This document shows positions 16,585 through 25,717 of a DNA stretch of 64,000 nucleotides, piece after piece (position 1 is the first letter of the stretch; the number at the start of each line of letters is the position of its first letter). The translations under genes were made by a program, and so were the position numbers. The DNA lies in NCBI GenBank assembly GCA_046704385.1, contig JBJKSB010000055.1:1-64000 (forward strand). Reading direction: 5' to 3'. Source of the DNA: GH45 sp046704385. Its GTDB lineage: Bacteria; Bacteroidota; Bacteroidia; Bacteroidales; SZUA-534. Below the pieces are notes generated by a model. The model ran no database searches and had not been told where the DNA came from. It was given only the letters and a program-made list of their open reading frames with translations.

Positions 16585-17859
16585 TTATTTTACTTGTCGC
16601 AACAACATTCCGGGTTCAACCTTGCCACTCCCTTTAAAATGCGTACCATCAAGATCTGCATTTTTAGGAACCTCATCATCAATACCCATATTATACCGAT
16701 TGTCCCATATTAAATCGTTATCGACCTTAATGGTAGCAACTTTAGAATATTTAGTTAAACCGGTTTTCTCATCCATGGTTTGCTCCAACACCTCGAACTT
16801 ATCATCGGGTTCAACGCCTTCTTTTAAGCCAATTTTAGCCACAATAGGATCAACAGAGTAAATAGGTGTTTTTGTTTTAAATACATCATAAGCTTTCTGC
16901 AATTTCGTATAAACTTTGTCAATATTACGAATGGTAGCCTGCTGTATGATATCACCCTCACTTTTTCCCGCACTAAACAATATTACTGATTTGGCTTTCT
17001 GATATCCAATGTAACTTAAAGTAAAAATACTGGTAGTATCGAATAGCGCTTTTCTTGCCGGATCAATATTTGATTTATCCATCCACATATCCATATAAAA
17101 AGTATTGGCAATGTCATCGTTCCAATCCAATTGAAAAAGATAGGATGTTGTCCATACGGAATAACCTTCCCTGGTGGCCTGGTAGGTTTTCTCTGCCGAA
17201 GCTATGGCAGCCTGTCTTAATACAGCACTTGGCAATCTGTTTGCCGCCAGCACTGCAGCAGTTTTCGTGGCTAAAGCAATGGGTTCGTTTTCAACAAAAC
17301 TCATTTTATTAAATACAACAAAAGTATTTTTTATAAGTTCTTCGCCGGCATCCTTTAAACTTGCCAGGCCACGGATGCTTCCCCTGGCAATCTGGGCCTC
17401 CATCTCTGAAGCGTTGTACGATCCCCGATCATGGATCAGGTTCATATCAAAAGTACCGTCATCTTTACGGTCGAACCATTTGGCAACCAGCTGGTTAGCA
17501 ATTTTTTTATCCTTAATATATTTCTTCAAAACCGGTATTAATTCCTTTTCCGCTTTCCCTTCTTTATCTCCGTCACTTCCGTTATTGGCTGCTGCCTCCT
17601 GGCTCTCATCCGAAGCACCATAAAGCTTTGGATCAAATGAAGTTTCTGTCAACCGGTGATCGTTATATTTTTCCGGAAATGGTGCAAGATTATAGGCATT
17701 TATTACCATATCTTTTTTCAAATAATCACCTGATTCAAGCAAAACTGTGTGTAAGGAACTCCTTCGATATACGGAACTTTCCATCTTATTTTTTTGGGCC
17801 AGAAGTGGCCATGCATTCCATAATACTACTATGGTTAGCATAATAATTTTTCTCTTCAT
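16585..17859 (-). CDS. Secreted protein of unknown function
   Basis: 424 residues from the ATG at 17859, which begins the signal peptide (MKRKIIMLTIVVLWNAWPLLAQ); an upstream ATG adds only four residues. The mature part starts with a charged, low-complexity stretch (EEAAANNGSDGDKEGKAEKE near residue 85) and continues as a mixed alpha/beta protein. The C-terminal 80 residues (LKEGVEPDDKFEVLEQTMDEK to GKVEPGMLLRQVK) look like a beta-rich domain in which KVEPGM resembles the flagellar-assembly/Lon-like beta folds seen in other envelope proteins. There is no lipobox, TM helix or T9SS sorting domain, so it is probably periplasmic. I do not recognise a family, and neighbours give no functional clue. 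Confidence 0.75.
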   Translation of the reverse strand: MKRKIIMLTIVVLWNAWPLLAQKNKMESSVYRRSSLHTVLLESGDYLKKDMVINAYNLAPFPEKYNDHRLTETSFDPKLYGASDESQEAAANNGSDGDKEGKAEKELIPVLKKYIKDKKIANQLVAKWFDRKDDGTFDMNLIHDRGSYNASEMEAQIARGSIRGLASLKDAGEELIKNTFVVFNKMSFVENEPIALATKTAAVLAANRLPSAVLRQAAIASAEKTYQATREGYSVWTTSYLFQLDWNDDIANTFYMDMWMDKSNIDPARKALFDTTSIFTLSYIGYQKAKSVILFSAGKSEGDIIQQATIRNIDKVYTKLQKAYDVFKTKTPIYSVDPIVAKIGLKEGVEPDDKFEVLEQTMDEKTGLTKYSKVATIKVDNDLIWDNRYNMGIDDEVPKNADLDGTHFKGSGKVEPGMLLRQVK

Positions 17860-17968
17860 AATATCAGACAATTGTTAAAGGTAAATAATACAGCAAATTA
17901 CAAAATTTAACTCATTAAATAATGTATATTGTTGCTGCATTTTGAATTACCGATGCATTGGCGGATGA

Positions 17969-18112
17969 GCAGGTGTATCAGGGCTTAAATGGGAAGTAGC
18001 TGCAAATGTAATATGGAAAACTATGGATCAGAATCAAAAATTATCTCCTTATATCAAATTACCTGAAAATATTAAAGCCATTAATTTCCAAGATCAAGTA
18101 AAAGTCGCATAA
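17969..18112 (+). pseudogene. Possible gene remnant, 47 codons without start
   Basis: An open stretch encodes AGVSGLKWEVAANVIWKT..., preceded after an in-frame TGA (17966-17968) by C-I-G-G. The composition looks protein-like rather than random, and no start codon precedes it. It lies in an otherwise gene-free 317-bp gap. I cannot name the parent gene; it may equally be chance. Confidence 0.25.
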
Positions 18113-18117
18113 AAACC

Positions 18118-18150
18118 GCATCTGATGAAAATTATCAATTTTCCAGATGC
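18118..18150 (-). terminator. Hairpin downstream of the 65-residue gene
   Basis: GCATCTG (18118-18124) pairs with CAGATGC (18144-18150), and A/T-rich flanks can extend the stem. It is 27 bases past the stop at 18177 on the reverse strand and is a plausible terminator. Confidence 0.5.
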
Positions 18151-18176
18151 AGTTTATTATACTTAATATCAGAAAT

Positions 18177-18374
18177 TTAGGCACGTTTAAATTTCGGATA
18201 AAATACATCTGTTATGATATCGGCATGTTTTGACCAATAATGTTCCTTTACCCAGATTCGCAATTGTGTAATATCATACTGATTCAGCCAGGCCAGCGAT
18301 TTTACAAGTTCTTTTTTAAACAAATCTTTGTCATCGGAAATTCCCTGAATTACAAGTTTTTGGTGTTCGAGCAT
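18177..18374 (-). CDS. Small hypothetical protein, 65 residues
   Basis: A helical, charged protein (MLEHQKLVIQG..., LAWLNQYDITQLRIWVKEHYW). It has no signal peptide, cysteine or TM segment. Coding is supported by amphipathic periodicity, aromatic-rich composition and a hairpin just after its stop. Similar short cytosolic proteins occur in Bacteroidota, but I know no function. It lies between Hsp20 and the secreted-protein gene on the same strand, though a terminator-like hairpin separates it from Hsp20. Confidence 0.6.
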   Translation of the reverse strand: MLEHQKLVIQGISDDKDLFKKELVKSLAWLNQYDITQLRIWVKEHYWSKHADIITDVFYPKFKRA

Positions 18375-18452
18375 GGTGGTAAAATTTGTGCCTGTTCTTT
18401 TATTTCAGGCTGGTGAAACATGGGCTAATAACATATTAAGGGTAAAGATTAA

Positions 18453-18480
18453 GCTACCCCGAAAAATCAACCGGGGCAGC
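18453..18480 (-). terminator. Terminator-like hairpin after hsp20
   Basis: GCTACCCCG and CGGGGCAGC pair with one mismatch around an 11-base loop, immediately after the hsp20 stop at 18490 on the reverse strand. The tail is only moderately T-rich. Confidence 0.55.
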
Positions 18481-18489
18481 CTAATACTT

Positions 18490-18942
18490 TTATGAAATTT
18501 CAATTTGTCGTGCTGGTTTAGGTTTTATTTCTTTACGCTTGGGTAAAATTACATGAAGAATACCGCTGTTATATTTTGCCGATATTTTATCAGCTTCAAC
18601 CACAGATTCAGGTACAGTAAATGAACGCTGGAAACTTTGATAGCTAAACTCACGACGGGTAATTTTTTCATCGTCTTTCTCTTCCTTCTCATCCTTTTTC
18701 TCCGATGAAATTACCAACTTACCATTGTCATAGTTTAAATTAAAATCATCTTTCTCCATTCCCGGAGCAGCTACATCTATTAAGTACTCGTTGTCGTTTT
18801 CCTTAACATTTACAGCTGGTAAAGTTGAATTAGTTGCTGCAAAATTAGTACTGTTCCAATCCATCAAATCACCTTCAAAAAACCTGTCAAGTAATGAAGG
18901 AACTGATGGAAACCAATTGGTGGAAATTTTAGCAAGTGTCAT
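18490..18942 (-). CDS. Small heat-shock protein, Hsp20/alpha-crystallin family
   Basis: 150-residue ATP-independent holdase chaperone. The alpha-crystallin domain spans about residues 43-140: VNVKENDNEYLIDVAAPGMEKDDF, REFSYQSFQRSFTVPESV and the beta9 motif GILHVILPK. An acidic/basic hinge (KKDEKEEKDDEK) interrupts the middle. The start is the ATG at 18942, because GGAGGG lies 8 bases upstream, one of the few strong ribosome-binding sites here; the ATG at 18957 overlaps that site. A 220-bp leader without a gene precedes it, so it probably has its own stress promoter. Confidence 0.95.
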   Translation of the reverse strand: MTLAKISTNWFPSVPSLLDRFFEGDLMDWNSTNFAATNSTLPAVNVKENDNEYLIDVAAPGMEKDDFNLNYDNGKLVISSEKKDEKEEKDDEKITRREFSYQSFQRSFTVPESVVEADKISAKYNSGILHVILPKRKEIKPKPARQIEIS

Positions 18943-19180
18943 GGTTAATCCCTCCATAATTTAGCCTGAACAAAGCAGGCAGGTTAAACATCAATTTTTT
19001 AATTTTCCGGATAGTAAATTTCAAAACCTGTGCCAGGCTAAAAGTAATTTTTAAATAATCTTCAAAAATTGCTGAGAATCTTACAATTACTCTTAAAAGA
19101 TAAATCTGAAATAAAACTGACCATGAAAAATTTTCAGGATTTAATGCCAAAAAGTCATCAACTAATTGATTATTAGGACA

Positions 19181-20110
19181 TTATTTCCGATAGCATTTTA
19201 AAATGCGCATTGCACGAAGTGTATTCCATCGGCTGGGATGCCCGATGTGCTCCATCGCAAAATGCTCCTGGCCTTTATGCTTGGCTTGTAAATTCCATAG
19301 GTTTGAGCCTGTTTTTTTTTGAATAAGAATATCAATGGCCGGTTGCATGCGATTGTCCCACGATGTTTGTGAATATTGAAAAAAATCGAGAGCACGAAAC
19401 ACATCGTATCGCCAACGGCAAGGATAGGTGAATTTTAAAAACTCATCACGGATGATTTTCCCGGTACGGTCTGAAATAAATAACTGATGCATTAAAATAA
19501 ACTCTTTACATTGTTCAATCACGCTTGAAATTTCAGAAATACGATAATTATATCCGGCCTTTTTATATTCAAATAATCCTTCGAGCACTGATAAAGTGGA
19601 ATGTAATGAGCTATGTCTTGCCCCTTTGCGGTTAAAATGACAATTAAAACCACCGTCAGGGAGTTGTTGTTCTAATAAATAATCGATTACCGATACCAGT
19701 TTTGCCTGGGGTGCACCAAAATAAGAAGTATAATTCAGAAACATACCATTCACACAAACATCGCTATTTGTAATAGTTCCTGAAGGATTAATTCCTCCAT
19801 CAGCACCTTTTTCATTATCAAGAATAATATCGATAATCCGGTTTACTGACTCAAATTGAGCTGGAAATTCCAGATTTCTCAAATCAAGCAGGGTATAATG
19901 TGTTGATGTCCATTTCGGTTGGTAAAATTTTAGTCCCCAGTGCCCATCGGGTCTTTGTTTTGAAAGATAAGCCGCTCCCCAGCCCTCATAAGGAATTTTT
20001 TGCTTTAATTCAGGCTTTTTCTCATTCAATAAATCACGCCAGGTTTGGTATTGTATAGATACATCACCTTGTAAAAGCCAATTTATTACATCGGTATTTT
20101 CCATTTTCAT
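19181..20110 (-). CDS. Prenyltransferase/squalene-cyclase-like alpha-alpha barrel protein
   Basis: 309 residues. Repeats of the terpenoid cyclase/prenyltransferase toroid can be seen: WGAAYLSKQRPDGHWGLKFYQPKWTSTHYTLLDL, then LLEQQLPDGGFNCHFNRKGARHSSLHSTLSVLEGL, with QxxDGxW/F-type turns. There is no signal peptide and no catalytic DxDD motif of squalene-hopene cyclases, so an enzymatic role is doubtful; stand-alone proteins of this type are common and uncharacterised. The frame opens with TTG at 20113; the ATG at 20110 or 20104 is the more likely start. It is separated from its upstream neighbour by a terminator. Confidence 0.78.
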   Translation of the reverse strand: MKMENTDVINWLLQGDVSIQYQTWRDLLNEKKPELKQKIPYEGWGAAYLSKQRPDGHWGLKFYQPKWTSTHYTLLDLRNLEFPAQFESVNRIIDIILDNEKGADGGINPSGTITNSDVCVNGMFLNYTSYFGAPQAKLVSVIDYLLEQQLPDGGFNCHFNRKGARHSSLHSTLSVLEGLFEYKKAGYNYRISEISSVIEQCKEFILMHQLFISDRTGKIIRDEFLKFTYPCRWRYDVFRALDFFQYSQTSWDNRMQPAIDILIQKKTGSNLWNLQAKHKGQEHFAMEHIGHPSRWNTLRAMRILKCYRK

Positions 20111-20170
20111 CAAGGTTGATTTGGTTTCTTTTCGAATTTACAAAACATTTCAATATATCGGGTTAAAAGA

Positions 20171-20197
20171 AAAACCGCCGGGGGAACTGGCGGTTTT
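20171..20197 (-). terminator. Terminator after the lipoprotein gene
   Basis: AAAACCGCC and GGCGGTTTT form a perfect 9-bp stem with a 9-base loop. On the reverse strand the stem is followed by a T run, 60 bases after the stop at 20257. It is nearly symmetric and might work in both directions. Confidence 0.8.
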
Positions 20198-20256
20198 CAT
20201 TCTTTCTTATGCACTATAAGGGTAATAACCCGGGAGGGATATATGGTTTAGTAGGA

Positions 20257-20913
20257 TTAATTTTTAACAATATGATAAGCAGCAAGCCTGATTTCGTAAA
20301 ATTCCTTTCTATCCAGGTATTCATTTGAAACTAGACTTTGTCTGAGAATACATCCTACATTAGGAGCGTATAAGCTTTTCAGTCTCACTGTTAACCTTTC
20401 AGGAATATTCCAGTAGATAAAAATCCGTTCAAGATTCAGTACACTATCATATGTTCCTGATTGCAAATACACCTTTTCACTAAACTGTTTCATACGACTA
20501 TATTCGTAATATAAAGTATCCTCAATAGTAGGAATTGATTCCTGGCTAAGTGTATCAGTAAAATTATTACTACTGAATAGAATTTTTCCTGACGCGTCTA
20601 CAATATAGCCTAATGAATCACGACAATATCTCTCAGGCTTTAACTCAAAAAACGGCCAAACTTTTCCAAAAAATATTTTATACTGATACCCATTAATATT
20701 TGTATCTCCAATTATGTTTAAAGTGTCGTTCTGACTAACCAAAGTCTCGTTTTTCAACGAATCAATTTTATAAGTATTGTATATCCAATAACTACCCGTA
20801 GTAAGCGGATAGTAATTATTTTCATGATTAACACTGTTATTTTCAGGCGGATTTTTGGTACAAGAGAACAATACAAACAGAAGGCAGATTCCTACCGAAA
20901 AATTCGATTTCAT
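20257..20913 (-). CDS. Lipoprotein of unknown function
   Basis: 218 residues with a lipoprotein signal peptide: a hydrophobic core followed by the lipobox LFSC, Cys at about 18. The mature protein begins with an Asn-rich linker, then YYPLTTGSYWIYNTYKID, a phrase often found in Bacteroidota lipoproteins that form a beta-sandwich. It is probably anchored in the outer membrane or periplasm. No function can be assigned. It appears to be a single-gene unit, with 200 bp of A/T-rich DNA separating it from the racemase operon and a terminator after it. Confidence 0.8.
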   Translation of the reverse strand: MKSNFSVGICLLFVLFSCTKNPPENNSVNHENNYYPLTTGSYWIYNTYKIDSLKNETLVSQNDTLNIIGDTNINGYQYKIFFGKVWPFFELKPERYCRDSLGYIVDASGKILFSSNNFTDTLSQESIPTIEDTLYYEYSRMKQFSEKVYLQSGTYDSVLNLERIFIYWNIPERLTVRLKSLYAPNVGCILRQSLVSNEYLDRKEFYEIRLAAYHIVKN

Positions 20914-21116
20914 AGTAAAATTGATTTTAAAGTTAATACTGGGTAGAAATTTTTCCTATACTACAATTTTTTCAGGTTTAGGTATAAAACGAGCCCTCTA
21001 TTCAATTATTGTATAATAGGCAAAAAATCTTGTTTTAACAAAATCAAATTTTATATAAACGTCATTATTTCAAACAATTACAATTAAAAATAATTATTTA
21101 CCAAACCCACAAAACA

Positions 21117-22190
21117 TTATAGGGTTACTCTTTTCTCGATATATTTTGAATTAATAATCCGTAAAGCGCCCATATAATCCATTTTAAATTCAATAAGGTC
21201 ACCCACTCTGTAATTTTTTGTGTTTTCTCCAAGGTCAATAACTAACATATCAGAGCTGGCACCGGCAAAGCTTATGCTTTTATCCTTGGGTTCAATATGT
21301 TGCTGGTCAACATCGAGCAAACCAATATCAACAATGGCCCGGTTACTGGTTTCACCAATTAGCTGGCTATCAAAGTCGAAGGTATGTCCTTCGAGATTGG
21401 TTCCCATTTCACCTCTTGGCACTATTGGTTTTTCAATGAGTTCAATAATCTGGGCAAATAATCGAAACACATCGGACTTCATCCGCTTTAGTGGGGCATT
21501 ATTATAAACATCAGTACCCAAAAACAGCGTCTCACCTACCCTGAAATGGTTTATTCCCTTGGGCAACAGGTTTTGGAATATCAACGGTATGGTTACCGAT
21601 GAACCTCCTGAAACATACGGTATATGACGGTTAAATTTGGCCTCAATCAATTGTTCATATAAACTAAGTTGAATTAATTTATCATGATTTGGAAGCACCC
21701 CATATAAACAGGAAAGGTTTGCTCCAATACCAACCACCTCAATATTTTCCAACTTGAACACTTTTTCATAAAACCCGATAAAATCCTCTCCCATCACTCC
21801 CTCACGCAGCTCGCCCAACTCAATCATTATAATTATTTTATGCTTTTTATTCTGCTTCCGCGCTTCTTCCGATAATAACAGAATAGTCCTGATCTCAGTA
21901 TTCATACTTATATCAGCATATTTTACCACACTGGCCACAGCTCCTTTTGCCGGCGGTTTTATATAAATAGTTTCAACTCCCGGGGCCATATTTTTAATGA
22001 TTTTCAGGTTGCTGATCCTCGAATCGCAAACCTGCGTAATACCCAAATCAAGTACTTCTTTAAGAAATTCCTTGTTCCCGCTTAAAAATTTGGTAACAAC
22101 CGACCATTTTATATTTTTTTTATGAAACAAATTATCGAGATACTCAAAATTTGCTTTTAGTTTTTTTCTATCGAGTGTTATAAATGCCAT
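21117..22190 (-). CDS. PLP-dependent amino-acid racemase, ornithine/alanine racemase (Orr-like) family
   Basis: 357-residue fold-type III PLP enzyme. The PLP lysine is at about 34 (WSVVTKFLSG), and the barrel contains YVSGGSSVTIP, INHFRVGETLFLG and SISFAGASSDMLVID, which separate it from ordinary Alr and fit the family of clostridial ornithine racemase. It would interconvert D and L forms of an amino acid in the cytosol; ornithine is only a guess. It follows the alr gene by 6 bp and closes the operon GNAT, symporter, Alr, Orr-like. A second racemase beside Alr suggests a dedicated substrate. Confidence 0.85.
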   Translation of the reverse strand: MAFITLDRKKLKANFEYLDNLFHKKNIKWSVVTKFLSGNKEFLKEVLDLGITQVCDSRISNLKIIKNMAPGVETIYIKPPAKGAVASVVKYADISMNTEIRTILLLSEEARKQNKKHKIIIMIELGELREGVMGEDFIGFYEKVFKLENIEVVGIGANLSCLYGVLPNHDKLIQLSLYEQLIEAKFNRHIPYVSGGSSVTIPLIFQNLLPKGINHFRVGETLFLGTDVYNNAPLKRMKSDVFRLFAQIIELIEKPIVPRGEMGTNLEGHTFDFDSQLIGETSNRAIVDIGLLDVDQQHIEPKDKSISFAGASSDMLVIDLGENTKNYRVGDLIEFKMDYMGALRIINSKYIEKRVTL

Positions 22191-22196
22191 GATGAA

Positions 22197-23348
22197 TTAT
22201 TTTAAAATTTTACGGGTAATTTCCCCAGGCAAACTTGCCAGTATCTCATAGTTAAGTTGGTTACTTATATCACTAAAAGCACTAACTTTTATTTCCAGGT
22301 CACCCTGCTTCCCTATCAATATTACTTCATCATTGATCTTAGCATCAGGAATATGGGTAATATCCACAATAATCATATTCATGTTTACCAGTCCAATTAC
22401 ACGGCAACGCGTTCCTTGTATTAAAACCCTTCCCTGGTTACTTAAAGAGCGGCTGAAACCACTGGAATAGCCAACTGGAACCAGTGCAATTTTAATATCG
22501 GTTTGAGCCTGGTATGAAATACCATATCCCACAAATTCTCCTGTGAAAACTTCCTTGATATTCATTACCACACTTTTCCAATCTAAAACTCGTTTCAATG
22601 GATCGGTTTTATTTATTTTGTTGCTTATATACTGGATAAATGTTTCGGAACTTGGCCAGAATCCGTATAGCATAATACCTACCCGAACCATATCCATCCG
22701 GGTTTTAGGATAAACAAATGCTGCTGCCGAATTAGCCACATGTTTGTAAAGTGGTATTATACCGACCGATTCTACCATGGAATAAAACTTCTGAAACTTT
22801 TTTAGTTGCTTTTGAATTCTTAAATGGTTGGTTATACTTTCGGCTCCTGCCAGATGCGTACAAAAGCCTACCACTTCAATGTAACTATGGTTTCCCTGAA
22901 TAAAATCTGTCGCTTTTTGTAAATCGGGTAATATTAAACCTGAGCGGTTCATGCCGGTTTCAACCTCCAAATGGATACGGGCCTTTATATTAAGTAATAA
23001 GGCATATTTTACAACACTGAAAAGCCTTTCCAGATTAAAAATGTAAATTTCAAATCCGGATCTTATCGCATCCTTCAATTTTTCAGTCGATATCCATCCC
23101 ATGATCATAACCCTGGCAGGACTTACCAGGCTTTTCGCCACCCTTTTAGCCTCGTTATAATCAAATACTGCAAAATGATCAATACCTGCCCTGCACAACA
23201 TTGGGATCAATTGCTCAATGCCGTGTCCATAAGCATTGGCTTTTACTACTGACGACAATCGTACTTTTTTCCCCAGCTTATTTCGCAAAAACTTAATGTT
23301 TTGCTGAAGTGCATATTCATTTAAAGTTATAACAGTAGTATCAATCAT
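22197..23348 (-). CDS. alr: Alanine racemase
   Basis: 383-residue fold-type III PLP racemase making D-alanine for peptidoglycan or using it in catabolism. The PLP lysine is in VVKANAYGHG (about residue 37), the second catalytic base is the Tyr in GYGISYQ (about residue 270), and VPVGYSSGF is typical of the C-terminal domain. The normally conserved Arg in the GR-x-CM block is replaced: it reads GLVNMNMIIVD. There is no MurF fusion, unlike many Bacteroidota cell-wall alr genes, so this copy may be catabolic. It sits 51 bp after the symporter gene and 6 bp before the second racemase. Confidence 0.92.
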   Translation of the reverse strand: MIDTTVITLNEYALQQNIKFLRNKLGKKVRLSSVVKANAYGHGIEQLIPMLCRAGIDHFAVFDYNEAKRVAKSLVSPARVMIMGWISTEKLKDAIRSGFEIYIFNLERLFSVVKYALLLNIKARIHLEVETGMNRSGLILPDLQKATDFIQGNHSYIEVVGFCTHLAGAESITNHLRIQKQLKKFQKFYSMVESVGIIPLYKHVANSAAAFVYPKTRMDMVRVGIMLYGFWPSSETFIQYISNKINKTDPLKRVLDWKSVVMNIKEVFTGEFVGYGISYQAQTDIKIALVPVGYSSGFSRSLSNQGRVLIQGTRCRVIGLVNMNMIIVDITHIPDAKINDEVILIGKQGDLEIKVSAFSDISNQLNYEILASLPGEITRKILK

Positions 23349-23399
23349 GGCAACTCTGTTTTTCGTAATTCCGGTTCCCCGCTTTTCAATCCTTCGCCC

Positions 23400-24866
23400 T
23401 TATTGTTTTATCGGTTGACTAAGTTTTGGTATTAAATTGGTTTTGGTAAAATGCACAAGTACATAAACTAAAGCTGAAGCAGTTATACCAAAAATATTTT
23501 CATCGAGATTAAAGGGTAATTTAAGTTTTAAAATAACCAGGGTAATTGTAACCGTACCACCTATTATCATGGCAAGCATGGCTGAGAGCGAATCGGGTTT
23601 CTTTCCATAAAGCGCTGCAATTACAGGAACAAATAACCCGGAAACCATAAATGCATATGAATACAGCATTAATTCCAGCACATTTGTCATAAACGAGGCC
23701 AGCACTAATGCCAATACCCCAATTGCAAGCGTAATGATTTGTGACTGAATTAAATGCACTTTATTATCGCTGTGGCCAACTTTTTTAAATATTTTAGCAA
23801 GTATATCGGTTTGCACATTTCCTGAGGCAGCCATTAAGCAACTATCGGCTGTTGATAATACAGCCGAAAAATAAGCTGAAAGAGTTAATCCCATAAGTCC
23901 AAAGGGCAATACTGTATTTAGTAAAACTGGCAGCCCCATTTCAGCATCCAGTGCCGATCCTGATGTGTAACCAGCCGCTGAAAACATGCCTTTTTCAAAA
24001 GCTACCCTGGCAAATAATCCTAACATTACTCCCATTATCGCCATAAGCGGCCACTCAAACAATCCTGCAATAAACCACGCTTTTTTGGCCTGTTTTTCGT
24101 TCTTTGATGCGTAAATGCGCTGGTAAAGAGTCATACCTACAAACCATATCGGGATGATAGTTACAGCCCAGTTTACTAACTGCTGCCAGGTAACATTTGC
24201 AAACGATAAAAACTCTGGTCCCAACGTTTCCTTAACCGCGCTAAAGCCCCCGACGGCAATATACGACGCAGGTATACCAATAAATATCAGACCCGCCATC
24301 AGAATAATCCACTGAATGGTATCGGTATAAACCACTGCTTTTAGTCCACCTATTCCGGTATAGATTACGGCTACTACCCCCATAAAAATCAGGGCAGTTT
24401 CCATATTGATATCTGAAAAGGTGGCTGCAGCCAATTTGGCCCCGGCTAGCAACTGTGAGCTGGTAAAACCAATATATCCGATGGCAGAAATTATACCGGC
24501 AATAAAAGCAACCTTGCTGTTATAGAAATATTCAAATAATTGCGGAAAAGTAAAAAAGTTATGCTTTGATGATAGTTTGGTCACGATAGGAATCAACACT
24601 ACAGCACTTAACCACGCCCCGATTAAACCTGTAAATAACATCCACGATCCGGCTAATCCTATGGTAAATCCGAGGCCGCCCAGTCCAATGGAAAAACCAC
24701 CTCCCACATCGGTAGCCACTACCGATAAGCCAATGTGCCAGCTTCCCATTGACCGGCCACCCAGATAATAATCTTCAACATTTTCATTCTTCCTGAAAAA
24801 ATATACCCCCACACCTAACATGGTGGCAAAATAAATTATGAAAATAATGATATCTAAAAAATCCAT
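23400..24866 (-). CDS. Sodium:solute symporter (SSS family)
   Basis: 488-residue inner-membrane transporter with about thirteen TM helices. SSS-family marks include DYYLGGRSMGSWHIGLSVVATDVGGG at the N-terminus (the family's GR-x(n)-A-T region) and an extended helix with TADSCLMAASGNVQTDI, where STADS contributes to the Na+ site. SSS members carry proline, pantothenate, sugars or other solutes; sequence alone does not fix the substrate. Its place directly before two amino-acid racemases points to an amino acid, possibly a D-isomer. The GNAT gene lies 72 bp upstream on the same strand. Confidence 0.9.
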   Translation of the reverse strand: MDFLDIIIFIIYFATMLGVGVYFFRKNENVEDYYLGGRSMGSWHIGLSVVATDVGGGFSIGLGGLGFTIGLAGSWMLFTGLIGAWLSAVVLIPIVTKLSSKHNFFTFPQLFEYFYNSKVAFIAGIISAIGYIGFTSSQLLAGAKLAAATFSDINMETALIFMGVVAVIYTGIGGLKAVVYTDTIQWIILMAGLIFIGIPASYIAVGGFSAVKETLGPEFLSFANVTWQQLVNWAVTIIPIWFVGMTLYQRIYASKNEKQAKKAWFIAGLFEWPLMAIMGVMLGLFARVAFEKGMFSAAGYTSGSALDAEMGLPVLLNTVLPFGLMGLTLSAYFSAVLSTADSCLMAASGNVQTDILAKIFKKVGHSDNKVHLIQSQIITLAIGVLALVLASFMTNVLELMLYSYAFMVSGLFVPVIAALYGKKPDSLSAMLAMIIGGTVTITLVILKLKLPFNLDENIFGITASALVYVLVHFTKTNLIPKLSQPIKQ

Positions 24867-24938
24867 GAACTAAAGTAATATAAAAGCTATGTATTTGATT
24901 TAATGTATAATACAGTTCATTTGGAGCGAAGATTAATT

Positions 24939-25379
24939 CTATTTCTTTAACCTCATTTCAAGATACTTACTGCTAAAACCTTTCTTTTGATAGAGGAATC
25001 GGGCAGGATTCTCCGGTTCAACATGCAGGGCAATGTCGCCATGAGTAAGCTTGATGGTTTCGTCCATAAGTTGCTTTCCCAGTCCCTTTCCACGGTAATC
25101 TTTATGCGTAGCAATGTATACCAGTATGTTTTCAGGAATATAGCCCCCCATTCCGGTACAATTCACTATAACCGCTCCGGTAATTTCCACACTCTCCATT
25201 GATACCAGCACAAAACCACCGAACGATGGAATTTCCTTTAACGCATAATCAATGCACTTTTCAATATCTGCTTTTGGATCACCATATTGCTCTAAATGCG
25301 CGAATAAAAAATCTACAATTTCACTTTTTTCAACGCTCGTAGGTTTATGTACAGCATCGTACACTTTTGTATTTAACAT
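24939..25379 (-). CDS. GNAT-family N-acetyltransferase
   Basis: 146 residues. The acetyl-CoA pyrophosphate loop is DYRGKGLGKQLM (about residue 98), preceded by the beta-strand NILVYIATHK and followed by ENPARFLYQKKGF, the classical C-terminal GNAT element. It probably acetylates a small amine. As the first enzyme gene of the racemase-symporter operon it may act on the imported or racemised amino acid. A GGTTCGTACG sequence, similar to part of the MarR-site motif, lies in its upstream gap near 25425. Confidence 0.88.
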   Translation of the reverse strand: MLNTKVYDAVHKPTSVEKSEIVDFLFAHLEQYGDPKADIEKCIDYALKEIPSFGGFVLVSMESVEITGAVIVNCTGMGGYIPENILVYIATHKDYRGKGLGKQLMDETIKLTHGDIALHVEPENPARFLYQKKGFSSKYLEMRLKK

Positions 25380-25462
25380 GATTTTCTTATTTTTTTGAAT
25401 GATTTATTAATGATTTTAGCATAGGTTCGTACGTCAATCCAAACTTACACACACAAAATAGG

Positions 25463-25660
25463 TTATGAATTGACAGATGATGTTTCCTTGTGGGTTGGTA
25501 ATCCATTCAGTTCAAGATATCTGGAACAATTTTTCCAACCCTTTATTCCTCTGTGACAGAATACATTTTTAAATGCAAACAAAGGCAGGTCAGAGAGAGA
25601 GGATTCACCATTATAAAATTTACAGGAATTGCGGTATTGACATATGGTATTTGAATTCAT
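25463..25660 (-). CDS. Small cysteine-rich protein, possible zinc-binding
   Basis: 65 residues with cysteines arranged C-x5-C, then about 22 residues, then C-x8-C (CQYRNSC, FCHRGIKGWKNC, followed by RYLELNGLP). This is like small zinc-binding proteins of Bacteroidota whose role is unknown. No signal peptide. It lies 83 bp upstream of the GNAT gene on the same strand and could be the first gene of the operon. A candidate MarR operator overlaps its start: the ATG is contained in ACGAACAAATG on the coding strand. Confidence 0.6.
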   Translation of the reverse strand: MNSNTICQYRNSCKFYNGESSLSDLPLFAFKNVFCHRGIKGWKNCSRYLELNGLPTHKETSSVNS

Positions 25661-25700
25661 TTGTTCGTATTTAATAAAATATCAACGAAATGATATTTTT

Positions 25701-25717
25701 GTTTCTACACGAACAAA
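25701..25717. promoter_or_regulatory. Candidate MarR operator, operon copy
   Basis: GTTTCTACACGAACAAA, about 40 bp in front of the small Cys-rich gene. It matches GTTTCTGTACGAACAAT in front of the MarR gene at 14 of the first 16 positions. A half site, TTTGTTCGTA, also overlaps the start codon at 25660. Seen: the shared motif. Inferred: binding by the neighbouring MarR protein. Confidence 0.55.
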
